Source: Cryptomeria japonica (Eukaryota; Streptophyta; Pinopsida; Cupressales; Cupressaceae). Taken from it: a DNA stretch of 64,000 bases. The position numbers and the translations under genes are program-made. Below the pieces are notes generated by a model. It searched no databases. It saw nothing but the letters and a program-made list of their open reading frames with translations, and was not told where the DNA came from. Within the stretch, counting starts at the first letter, position 1. Each line of letters starts with the position of its first letter. The stretch is taken from contig NC_081415.1 in NCBI RefSeq assembly GCF_030272615.1, forward strand, positions 189,252,270 to 189,316,269. The letters are read 5' to 3'. Of the stretch, positions 34,446 to 44,994 are shown piece after piece.

Positions 34446-35114
34446 TGTAGACACCTAAAATTATCCAGTCTAATTAAATAAATATTTTTATTTATTTAAT
34501 TATTTTAGCCTAAGTCTTCTATTAATTAAATAAATCTTTATTTATTTAATTGATCCCACTTCTTCTATTAATTAATTAAATATTTATTTATTTAATTAAT
34601 TCATTAGCCTTTTCTACCCATGACACTTGTCATTCATCTCTTAATTCCTACACTACCTACCCTCTCATTATTTTCTTATTTTCTTTACCTACCCTCTAAT
34701 CATAGCCGACCATTTATCTTTTACACCTCTCAATCTTATCCCTTCATTTCTTATAGTGTCTTCTATATAAGGAGATGCTTCCTTCATTATCAAACCCTAC
34801 TCGACTACTCTAGCATTTGAACTTTCATATGCAATCAAGCCTATTTGCAACCACATTTTTGTTCTTTGTTGAGCTCTTGTGCACACATAAAATCTGAGAG
34901 CAAATATATCAAGCAAGATCAATGGAGATAGGAAGAATGAAGATCCAAACCCTATTGGACATGTGATGGTATAATCTTTGTGATTTCATTTGATTTGCAT
35001 TGTCTTAGGTAATCTTCATATGTTATGGTGGATCTTTGTTGTTGTTAGGCTAGGGTTTTGTGTTTGAATTCATTTAGTCTTTCAATATTGTTTTATCCAT
35101 TTTCACCATAAACA
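34446..35114 (+). repeat. 3' LTR of element B
   Basis: Partner of 4229-5002; TATA box at 34764-34772. It ends CACCATAAACA, then the TSD copy ATATG. Confidence 0.9.
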
Positions 35115-35119
35115 ATATG

Positions 35120-35742
35120 TATTGCTAACATGAAGTTGTAAGTGATTTTGTTAATGCCTTTCTAAAATTATTGTAGTTGTTTATTAAGTTCCTACTAATA
35201 TTGCAACTCTTTTTCATTGCACATAAGCATGTGAAGCATTGTAAGTTGTTAAGAAAAGATAAATATTTCACAAAATCAGTGAATGGTTTTGTTTAAGAAG
35301 GTCTTGTTTGTTGGTTAGTGTAGGTTAGGATAGGATTTTTATTCAATAAGTGTTGTTGCATGATGTCTTAGATGTATTTTCTCCAATTATTGAAACACTG
35401 TTTGTTAGGTGTTGTCTAGTGGAGTTGTTTCCCCATTTTTTCTTGTTTGAATGACTCTTTTAAAGGTGTTTACGATCAATTGGTTGGTCATATTTCAAGG
35501 TCACTTTTTTTTTTCAAGATTGTGAGTTAGTCATGTCTTGAATTTTGAAAGAGTCTTTGCATATATTGTCAAAAAAGATTCCATTAGGTAGTTGGGTCTT
35601 CATAGGATCAAGAATGTTTATCCAAATAATATTGTCCAATTAGTGTAATTAGATTTTATTTAATGGTAATGGACTGTATTTAAAGTTGTATCAAAAGCGA
35701 TTGGTTGGAGATATTTTTTTGTAGTAACTATTTAGGTTACTC
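35120..35742. other. No gene seen between B and C
   Basis: AT-rich sequence, continuous with the target of B on its left and of C on its right. No ORF or repeat recognised. Confidence 0.5.
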
Positions 35743-35747
35743 GTAAC

Positions 35748-36810
35748 TGTGATGCTAAAAGTGTGGTATATAAGAGAGGCATACACATATAATGAGACAA
35801 TAAAAACATAATTGAAAAGCTTAATTGAAAACTAAATCAAAGATGCAAACCGTAAGCCTTCCTTGAAATGTCCCATTTTCCTCTATTCTTGAGGACCTTG
35901 AAGGTGTTGGATTGATGGGCTCTCAGCAGAGCAATGACCTCCAAAGTGACAACTCAAGAGTTGAGTAGCTATTTGATCATGATTGACTATGGAGATGATA
36001 TGAAATTCATGATGTAAGAAATTAGATTAACATGCTATGATCAATCTAAAAGCTAAATGCTAGATAATTGAAATGCAAATTGCCTATATTAATGATGCCT
36101 AAATTGATATGAGATGGGATCCTTATTGCTCCAAAATGGGGGATATTTATAGGAATTCCAAGGCCAAAGTTAAGGTGGCAGGAATCGACAGTCTAGATCT
36201 GATCTGAAGATATCAATGGCCAAGATTGAGGAAGTTGGAGAAGAAGATGGAGGAAGGGACACTTGTCATCTCTGTGGTGACAAGTGTCAAGGAGCCTTGC
36301 TCATGAGAGGGTAAGTGTCCAAGGGAGGAGACATGTGGAAAAAGTGCCATGTGTCTCAAGGAGAGAATATCCACACCATGGGAGGTTAGGATAAGGAGGT
36401 TAGAATGTGCAAGATAGGATAGGGTGGGTTAGACCCAAGATTAGATTGAATGGGTTAAGTTAGGGGATGGTTAGGTTAGTTGGTTAAAAGTTAGGAGCCA
36501 TGTGCTCATTTGAATTTAGAAATTCAAATAATTGGAAAATGGCAATTAATCTCAACAAACTTGAGTTTGTTAATCTTAATTAGGGATTAGAAGAATTGAT
36601 TGATATGGGGGAAATTAATTAATTTAGAATTAATCAATCAAAAGGGGGATATGAAATGAACTATATAAATAAATCATGTAGATTTATTTACTAGTAGATA
36701 AATAGAGAAATTAATCAAAATGCTTGTGAATTCAATTAATTAGGAAGGGGAATTAATCAAATAACTGTGTATTTAATTAACTATCTTCGGACCATTTTTA
36801 GGTGTATACA
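35748..36810 (-). repeat. 3' LTR of element C
   Basis: On the minus strand begins TGTATACACCTAAAAATGG and ends AGCATCACA. A TATAAATA box lies at 36144-36151 (minus). Confidence 0.9.
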
Positions 36811-36856
36811 TTTTGCCCCTCTTTGAAGCGATGTGTGACGACGCGTTGGTTCAAAG
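36811..36856 (-). other. Polypurine tract and 36-nt inverted-repeat block of C
   Basis: PPT at 36811-36820 (AGGGGCAAAA on the minus strand), block 36821-36856 with CTTTGA at one end and TCAAAG at the other, again exactly 36 nt. Confidence 0.75.
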
Positions 36857-37324
36857 AAAACTTGATTGATGATGTTGCTGATATTGATTTTGATAGGATG
36901 TAGATTCGATCTTGATTTGATGTGGATTTGGTTTCGATGTGATACTAATCTGATTTGGATATAATAAATCTTGATATGATGTTGTTTCGATTTTGGAGAT
37001 GATAAATCTCGATATAATGTTGATTTGATGTTTGAGATGATATGATGTAGATTCAATGTTTGAGATGATAAACCTCGATACGATGCCCTAGACGCTGATT
37101 GATAGATATGTGGTACGATGATGCCCCCTCGGGAGATCAGTTGAGATAATTGACCTTTGGAGTTTTTGGATCTTTGCGAAATTGATTTCCCGATAAACTA
37201 ATGGATGATTCTTGCAACTGTGGTTGATGAAAGTGCGAGTTCTTCGATCACTTTGATGTGGTTCTTGATGTGATGATTGATAGAGTTTGATTGAATTGAT
37301 AAGATTGATTAGATCGGGAACAAG

Positions 37325-37460
37325 TCTGGTTTCAAGAATGGCACCTCCTGTATAAGACAAAGATGATCAAAGCGTCTAGTTTCAAGAACGATATATCCTG
37401 TATAAGACTTGATCAAAACGCCTGGTTCCAGGAAGGATTCATCCTGTATAAGACATGATA
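37325..37460. repeat. Three-copy tandem repeat in C 3' region
   Basis: Units of roughly 50-58 bp carrying TCCTGTATAAGAC and GATCAAARCG. Related sequence (GATATATCCT, TTGATCAAGCGTTGTAGTTT) appears in C's gag leader at about 42530-42620. Confidence 0.7.
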
Positions 37461-37784
37461 GAAAGGATCAGATGAGATACATCACAAATATATTGATAAG
37501 ATTGATTGGATAAAGAACTAATGGTTTGTTGATATCATGTTGCGGGAAGGTTCAAATGAGCTAATGTTGGCATATTTGGGGGAGTAGCATAAGATTCGCG
37601 TTGGGTTTTTTCCAGATTTTTTTAAAAAAAATTCCATTCGCCTCCCAAAAATTCATGTATTTTCCAAAAAAATACATAAAATTATTTATTTATTTATTTT
37701 TAACAAAATGTCATTTTTGTTTTTATTTTTTTTTTTAAAGTTGTTTTATTTTTGTTAAAAAAAATGTTATTTTGCAATTTTTTG

Positions 37785-38000
37785 GGGGAGGGGAAGAGGA
37801 GGGCGGAGGCAGAGGTGGAGCCCCAGTGGCAGCCACCATCGGCGCCACCGCAGACACCTCCAGCACCACGGGCGGTGCCTTGGGCGCCACCGCAGGTGCC
37901 ACGAGCGTCGCAGGAGGCACCTTGGGTGCCACCGCAGGCGTCGCGAGCCCTGCTAGCACCGCGGGTGGTGCTTTGGGTGCCACCGCGAGCGGGGGGATGG
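37785..38000. repeat. GC-rich repeat island in C
   Basis: Degenerate repetition of GGTGCC(A)CCGCAGG and GGCGCCACCGC in a very T/A-rich neighbourhood. Open frames on either strand give Ala/Pro-rich peptides (VAPKAPP) by composition alone. Confidence 0.7.
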
Positions 38001-39205
38001 AAATTTTTTTTTTAATTTATTTTTTTGTTTTTGTTTTTTTTTTTTTTTTTTGATGATTTTTTGGTTTTGACGATTTTTCGATTTTGATGATTTTTTATTT
38101 TTGATTTGATTTGATTTTTTTTATTTTGATGATTTTTTCGAATTGTGAGGAATTGATTCGATTTGGACTTGGAAAAGATGAGCATTGTGATCCCATGCAA
38201 AATGAAATGCAAATCTATCTTAAAATGCAAATGCAAAATGAAATGTCATGCAATGATCGGACCGGTCATGGAGTCATTGCTTTGTTTCATCATTGAGCCT
38301 TTAAAATGTGGAAAGTGAGTGCAAACATCAATGGTATAATTGAACCATGGTGACCTAAGCACTACTTTCCTAGGTTTTGATATTGCAAGTTAGCACAAGC
38401 ATCAAGGTATAATTGAACCAAGATGACCAGAGTGTTGCTTGCGTTAAACAGGCAGTATTAACCATTTCTATATGCAAGTCTGAAATGTCTTCCATGATAC
38501 TCTGATGATCATGTCCTTAGACAACTTTGCACATATTAATGATTAATTTACAGACAGTAGACAAGAAAAATATCATATTCCTTCCTCGTTCCTCTAGTCA
38601 ACGACATCCTGGAGTTACTCAAAAATCATGATAGTGAAAATCCAAATAAAATAGTTGAACCATTATTGCCAAAGTGTTAAAATCATGAGTCAAGATATAT
38701 CATCCATTGATATGTGTTTTGTCATGTTTATATTGATATCTGATAGTTGATGGTTGACAATGTGGTCTTATGTGTAATGTTAGATGTATCTCAGTTTTTC
38801 GTTTGACAAGTGTTGTATGATTGTTGTCCTATCTGTTTGATTAAACTCAAAATGATCGCAACTTTTTGCCCCTAGTCAGGTTCAGGATTTTTGCTCCCAG
38901 CCTAGAAACAAGCCCTGTTATGATATAATCAATGATCCAAACCATGACGAGAAAACACTTGGGATGCCTGTGTATGTACAAAGGCTTTATGATGGAGACG
39001 AACAACGTTGATGGAAAAGAATGCAAGCGGAAGAATGCATGAACCAATAGATGGTAGAGCTAGCCGACAGATAGCGCCTGTTTGCCAGGTTTTCACCATC
39101 TATTTTTATTGCACTTTTTCTCATATTTGATTTTTTTTTGTTTTTGGATTTTCTGCTTTTTCACTGTTTTTGGATTTTTCTGCTTTTTCACTATTTCTGG
39201 ATTTT

Positions 39206-41170
39206 TTAGATATAAAACTTCTTCAGATGCATGTTATTGATGGGTTCCTCGAGCTGATCCCCATCTTGTGTTGATAGTTGATATGCTCCTGACCCAAATA
39301 CTGTTGTGATCACAAATGGACCTAACCAGTTTGGTTCAAATTTTCTTTTCTTTTCTTGATCTGACTGATTTCGTGGATTCTTGAATGGTTGCTCATTATC
39401 AGTGATAATGGTCATTGGTATTCCATAGTGACAGATGATGTAATTCAAGATAAATGTAGCAATTTGTTTTCCTATGATGTTTGTGAGAGGTGTTGCTTCA
39501 ATCCATTCTGTGAAATATTCTGTAGCTACAAGGATGAATTTGTGACCATTAGATGAAGAAGGATTTATTTTTCCTACTAGATCAAGACCCCATTGACAGA
39601 AAGGTCAAGATGTTGCTAAAGCATGAAGTTCTTGTGCTAGTGCATGGATCGAGTTTCCATGGATCTGACATTGTTTACATGTTCTAGCTATCTGAAAAGA
39701 GTCTCGTTCCATAGTCGGCCAATAATAGCCCAAGCGTATGATTTTTTTTGAAAGGGTAAGACCACTTGAATGAGTGCCACAAATGTTGTTATGGACTTCC
39801 TTTAAGGCCTTCTCAGATTTTTCTTGTTCGAGACATCTTAAAAGAGTACCGTCTAGACCTCGTTTAAATAGGGTATCTGCGACAAGAGTATAATGGGAGG
39901 ATTGGCGAATAAAGTTTCTCTTTTGATTTTTTGATAAGTCAGGAGGTAAGAAGTTATCTTTTAGGTATGTGTAGATTTGGCCATAGCGAGAGGAATCCTG
40001 TCCAATAAGTTGACAAATGGTTTGGGAATCAGGACAATTATGAGAAGGGTAAAACAACTCTTCAACTAGGAATTCATAATGCTCTTGATTTTCCTGCGTT
40101 TGTAATAAAGAAGCAAGTGTTTCCATGGCATCTACTACTTTGTTATCATTTCTTGGAATTTTTTCAAAAGTGATTTCAACAAAATATTTCTTGAAGTCAT
40201 CCTCCATCTTTTTGTAAGGCATGAGTTTGTCATCTTTTGTTTGGTAGTCATCATTGATTTGATTTATGATGAGATGAGAGTCTCCAAAGACCTGAAGTTG
40301 TGTAATGTTCCATTCCATAGCCATTTTGATACTTGTAACCAAAGCTTCATACTTTGTGGTGTTATTGGTGCATGAGAAGCTTAATTTGTATGCTTTCAGA
40401 ATTGTATGACCTTGTGGTGTGATGAATAGAATTCCTGCTCCTGATCCATGTTGTGTTTCATTATTGATACCTACTCCTGGACTGATATTTGGGTGATGTA
40501 TTATAAGATCTGGATCGAACCCTGGGATGTCTGCATATGACCAGGTAAAATTGATTTGCCATCTTTTGAAGGGTTCCAAATGATTCTGCCTTGCTAGTTC
40601 TGATAGAGAAGTTGCTGGATATAGATCAGTTGTGCCAATGATAACTACATCTGTCAGTTTTATTAGAATAGATAACTTCTCTTGATAATGCTCAGGTAAG
40701 GTGTCAAATCTCCCATCTTCTGGTGCCTCGAGGAGGTTTTCACCGTTAGATGCGTCCTTTATTTTTACTTTTTCGTGGTCTAATGTTGCCAATAAATGGT
40801 TTTCAACATTAGACCTGATATTGTTCTCTTGATTTTCAATTTTGCGACTAGGAGATTTGACATCCATTTGACTTGAAGATACGTTAGCGGAATCCCTGGT
40901 GAAAGTTGTTGTGGGTTTGATTTCATTAAGATATAAAGATATGGCATGGTCATTAGGTAAGGTATCAATGTCAGTATGTCCTTCATTTTACCAGTCCATA
41001 GGTTCGGGATGAATTAAGGATAAAGGATCCTCATGTTGGATTATGTCAAAGATATTAGAGGTCATGATAGAGATGTCAAGGCTTTCAGTATGTATTTCCA
41101 TGTCTAGAACGGTACTCTCATCAGAATAACCTCGTGCAAGAAGTTCCTGATCATCCTCGGTTAAGTCCAT
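39206..41170 (-). pseudogene. Truncated pol of element C (linker, aRH, integrase)
   Basis: One frame from 41170 to 39206. After an acidic linker it reads KVKIKDASNGENLLEAPEDG, FKRWQINFTWSYADIPGFDP and HHPNISPGVG, and then at about 40456-40470 jumps directly to TQHGSGAGILFITPQGHTIL. RT, gypsy RNase H and the first Asp of aRH are therefore deleted in frame. aRH continues (KYEALVTSIKMAMEW, FGDSHLIINQIND). Integrase has HHCC (VHNNICGTHSSG, CKQCQIHG), WGLDLVGKINPSS and IITDNEQPFKN, then jumps to PRNQSDQEKKRKFEPNWLGP near 39380, losing the catalytic Glu. The 420-codon stretch 39605-40867 has no stop; a TGA for W lies just after it. It ends NNMHLKKFYI. Confidence 0.82.
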
Positions 41171-41201
41171 GTCAACTGAATGTGATTCTAATTCAAGTGG
41201 A

Positions 41202-42359
41202 CTAGTTCCTAACGTTTGTCCTGCATGTGTGAACTACATCAACACCTACATCTGCTTCTTCCTTTTCAATTTCAAGTTGCTCTTGTTTGTTGTTCCATGA
41301 TAATGAATGTTCTCCATTCCCTTGATCTCTTAGCTGCATTTGTTTTTCCATGCTTGATAGAATTGTTGCAAATGATTGTTCTTTGGATTGTGTGCTTGAA
41401 TATGTTGCCTCTTTGTTATGTGAAACTATGACCTCTTGAGCCGGTTTTAGATTGCTCCAACACTGCAATGGATTTGAGTCTACTGAGATAGTGATTTCCT
41501 CCTCATTGTAGGGAAACTTTAGGTACTAATGGCATGTTGATGGAATAGCTTGCATTTCATGTATCCATGGTCTTCCCAAGAGTATGTTGTATGGTGGTTC
41601 CAAATATAGGACTTGGCATGTTGTGTTTTTCTGCAAAGGTCCCATTCTAATGGGTAATACCACAACTCCTTTAGAGGAATTATCTTCTTCATTATGTGCT
41701 TTGATTTTGATCTTTTTCAGGGGATCAACTGCATCTTCTAAATAACCTAGAGCACAGACAAGACTCAATGAGCAAATGTTTAAGCTAGCTCCCCCATCTA
41801 TTAGGACACGTTTAACGAGTGTTTTATGAATGAGGACTTCAATTTGCAAGGAAGTGCTATGGGGATGTTGCAAGGAATCAATTCTTGGATATGAAGTAGA
41901 TGGGTTTTGAATAGGATCCTCTGAAGTAGGTTTGATGGCTATTATGGATATCCCTTGGGGAACATCATCTTTGGATGTATTGTTTGGTGAGGATGCTATG
42001 GAAGGTTTTTGCACTTTTTTAAGAAGTGTAAGAATAGATGCCTTTGGAGAGTTGATTTGATTATGGGGGGATGAACCATTGCTAGATATAGGTGCACGAT
42101 TGTGATCTTTCTCATCCAAATCTTTTAAGGATCCTTTTAATAGTTGCATAAAAGAGCCACCTTTCTTTGGATATGTATTTGAATCCTTGTTAAGTTTTGA
42201 CATGGTTAGATTTTGATTCTGGACTTGTTTGATTTCTCTAATATGTTGGCTTGTTATGTGTTCTTGTCTTTTGCTTTGGTATGCCATGTTTCTATGATCT
42301 TCAGGTATTTCCAATGTTTTAGCGATCTTATGTCTCTGCATTGTAATCAAAATGGGCAT
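41202..42359 (-). pseudogene. gag N terminus fused to protease, element C
   Basis: Starts MPILITMQRHKIAKTLEIPE, comparable with A's gag start MPITRSQRNK, but has no capsid or zinc knuckle. After a linker (KGGSFMQLLKGSLKDLDEKD) comes the protease, VKRVLIDGGASLNICSLSLV and ILLGRPWIHEMQAIPSTCH, intact over 277 codons, then a TAG for Q at 41526. The frame resumes to about 41202, where a one-base shift leads into the pol frame. The D-G-G active site matches A and B. G-patch absent. Confidence 0.75.
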
Positions 42360-42849
42360 TGTGTTTTGAATGTTTTTGTGATTAAATCTTGCTTAATGTG
42401 TCACAATAAGTGATCAATTGTTGAGGAAATTATTTTTTTTAAGTATTTGCTTGTTTGCAAGTTTTTCGATCTTAGTTTTGGAGTGTAAATTTTGTGATTT
42501 TTTATATGACCAAGTTCAAATAGGAACGATATATCCTATTATAAAGAATGAGGTTATTTTGATCAAGCGTTGTAGTTTCATGATTAAAGGATGATATATC
42601 CTGATGAGAAACTATGTTTGAATGATCAGTTTATCAAAGACAATGTGAAGTTGCACTTTAAGGTGTTTGATCTTTAACTTGTTTGAGGTGAATACTTGAG
42701 ACCTTTGTGTGTCTTGTTCTTGAATCTATTTTGACAGAAGATAACCTGATTGAATGACCCAACAAGATGACCTACTCTCTATGTTTGATTGTTTGAGAAA
42801 TGGGTTATTTTTGTTTTCTGATTTTGATGTAGTTTACTAGAAACACTGA

Positions 42850-43540
42850 AAAAATGACTAGGAACTCTGCTATACTGACCAGAAACGCTAACAAACTTAT
42901 TAGAAATGTTGCTATACTGACCAGAAACACTGTTGTTTGGACTAGAAACGCTGTTATACTGACCAGAAATGTTGTTGTTTGGACCAGAAACGCTGTTGTT
43001 TGGACAAGAAACGTTGATGTTTGGACCAGAAACGTCGTTGTTTATATCAAAAACGCTGATGTTTGAACCAGAAACGTTGTTGTTTGGACCAGAAACGTTG
43101 CTATATGGACCAAAAATGCTGCTGTTTAGACCAGAAACATTGTTGTTTAGACCAGGAACTCTGTTGTTTGAACAGGAACTCTAGTGTGCTCAACCTTAGA
43201 GAGTTAATGTTGAAAAATGAGAAAGTTAACATTCACACCAAGAGACATGATGTTTGGACTGAAAATGCGACTGTTTGGACCATAGGTGCGACTGTTTTGA
43301 CTGTAGGTGTGACCATTTGGACTGTATGTGCGACTGTTTGAACTGTATGTGCGACCGTTTGGACTGTATGTGCAACTGGTTGAACCGAAAGAGCTAATTT
43401 GTAGGTGCGACTATTTGGACTGTAGGTGTGACTGTTTGAACCTTATGTGCGACCGTTTGAACTATATGTGCAACCGTTTGGACTATATGTGTGACCGTTT
43501 GGACTATATGTGCGACCGTTTGGACTGAAAGAGATAATCT
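42850..43540 (-). repeat. Motif array 2 of element C
   Basis: Roughly 25 units of 21-24 bp with two sub-families, AGAAACGCTG and GCGACCGTTTGGACT (plus-strand forms). More regular in period than the arrays of A. Confidence 0.75.
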
Positions 43541-44569
43541 GCTGTGAAACTTGTGAATTTGATAGTTTGAAGTTTGAGTTTTCAATGTTTGTTGTATTTC
43601 AATGGATGAGATCTTGACTTGACTTATAAACACAGAAATTAGATAGTATTTTTGTCCCAAAGGTTTTGAACAATTAAAAACACATCAATCAGTCTATCCT
43701 AAGGAGATTGGCTGAGAATGAAAACTTTTGCTTGCTAACTTAGGTACACACCCAATAGCTAATCAGAATATGGCCGCTGAGTATCACACAATGGATTCTC
43801 AATGTTGTATTATCCGACTCCAAACGCTAATGGGGGCATGATATGGCAAGTGTCTTGGGAGAGTTACTATCTCTCTTGCACAAAGATTATCACCCTTTCG
43901 AAGGTGAATCGGGTAGCTTCTATTTTTATAGTTCTTAGTCAAGAATTTCATTTGAAATTACCCCTTGAAGTCATGCAAGCATGATTGAGGCCTATAGCCT
44001 GACAAGGTATCGAAATAAGTTGTAGTCACGTAAACATGATTGAGACCACGAGGCCCTACAAAATGCTCGATATGAGAGATCTCAAAGAGAAAACTCAAAT
44101 AATCCCATTCTCTGAGACTTTAATAATCAAAGACCTATTTATTATAGTGAGTTGGAATGCTCAGGTCTAGCTGTACTCAATTGGGTTGTTCTCACAAGGT
44201 GATTACTTTTTCCCACTGTGACAGGCCCGCTAAAGATATGCACTATTGAAAGCAAAAGATGAGTCTAGCTTTCTAATCACCTAAGAAAGGTGAGAGCATA
44301 CTCGCCTATCATCAAAACACATAAGACATGTTTGTTCATTTTCATTGTAATTAGTCTATGTGCCTAATTTAACAAATATAAGTACAAAATCCTGCAGCTG
44401 CAAACAAAGTTAGTAGTTTATATTGTATTCTTTGGCGGTGAAATAGTTTATAACTCTGATCTTTCACAGCGAAATAAGTACCTGCAAAACCAACAATCTA
44501 CAAATTAGGTTTGGGAAAATGATAGTCCAAAAGCAGAAATGAGGAATGCAACATACAATATTTGCAAAA

Positions 44570-44900
44570 TTAACAAAAAACTAAAAACACCATCAAATTG
44601 ACCAAGAACGCCATCATATGTGCCAAGAACGCTGCTCTGCACACCAGAAACGTTGTTCTGCAAACCAAAAACGCTATCAAATAGACTAAAAATGCTGACA
44701 AATGTACCAAAAATGCTGACAAATGTACCAAAAATGCCACCATACATACCAAAAATGATAAAGTACAGACTGAAAGCGCTAAAGTATAGAAAAGCATAAA
44801 AACAGAGTTGAGGAATCTCCCATAAACATCATTTGAGGTGCCAGAATGCCACAAAAGAAGCCAAGAATGTGATTCAAGAGCCCAAGAGAGCTAATCTACA
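44570..44900 (-). repeat. Motif array 1 of element C
   Basis: About 13 units related to CCAAGAACGCTG or CCAAAAATGCTG (plus strand), in the same orientation as array 2. Confidence 0.7.
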
Positions 44901-44970
44901 CTCCGAAAGAGCTAATCAACCTGTTAATGAAATTTCCTGCAAGCAAACTTGTTAAAGATCAAAGGGGCTA

Positions 44971-44989
44971 GGCCCCACGATGGGCGCCA
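44971..44989 (-). other. Primer binding site of element C
   Basis: TGGCGCCCATCGTGGGGCC on the minus strand, five bases from the LTR end; Tat-type PBS. Confidence 0.8.
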
Positions 44990-44994
44990 ATTAA

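Larger units (their letters stand above)
4229..35114 (+). mobile_element. Element B: Tat-like Ty3/gypsy retrotransposon, interrupted by A, lacking RT and most of IN
   Basis: The LTRs are 4229-5002 and 34446-35114. The 5-bp target duplication ATATG is at 4224-4228 and 35115-35119. A PPT (AGAGGCAAAA) abuts the 3' LTR. Removing nested element A (with its TSD copy) leaves about 12.4 kb. Coding order is gag, protease, a short C-terminal integrase tail, then an antisense plant-mobile-domain gene. RT, RNase H and the integrase core are absent. Because the ends are perfect, B moved as a normal retrotransposon; either the deletion came later or its enzymes were supplied in trans. Confidence 0.9.
36857..39205 (-). 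other. 3' untranslated region of C
   Basis: No gene and no recognisable PMD on either strand, unlike A and B. It contains a stem-loop (arms 37129-37142 and 37180-37193), a threefold repeat with CCTGTATAAGAC (37325-37460), T-rich blocks flanking a GC-rich repeat (37785-38000), and the TGGTTCAATTATACC sequence shared with A (near 38330 and 38410 on the minus strand). The post-pol GTGAAAACC motif is at 39072-39095. Confidence 0.55.
42360..44970 (-). other. gag leader of C with two motif arrays
   Basis: No gene. Array 2 (about 42850-43540) contains repeats like ACCAGAAACGCTGTTGTTTG on the plus strand, passing into GCGACCGTTTGGACTGTATG. Array 1 (about 44570-44900), nearer the PBS, has CCAAGAACGCTGC and ACCAAAAATGCTGACAAATG units. 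Sense-strand core: GCGTTTYTGGT. Between them (43560-44560) is a unique block. ORFs across the arrays encode repeated peptides such as RLDYMC and are artefacts. Confidence 0.6.

Noticed and set aside
37735-38053. Ala/Pro-rich ORFs on both strands
   Set aside because: Compositional open frames of a GC-rich repeat; no start context or homologue.
42854-43660. Frames with repeated TRNAVILTRN, GPETLLF and RLDYMCD peptides
   Set aside because: By-products of C's leader array in several frames and on both strands.
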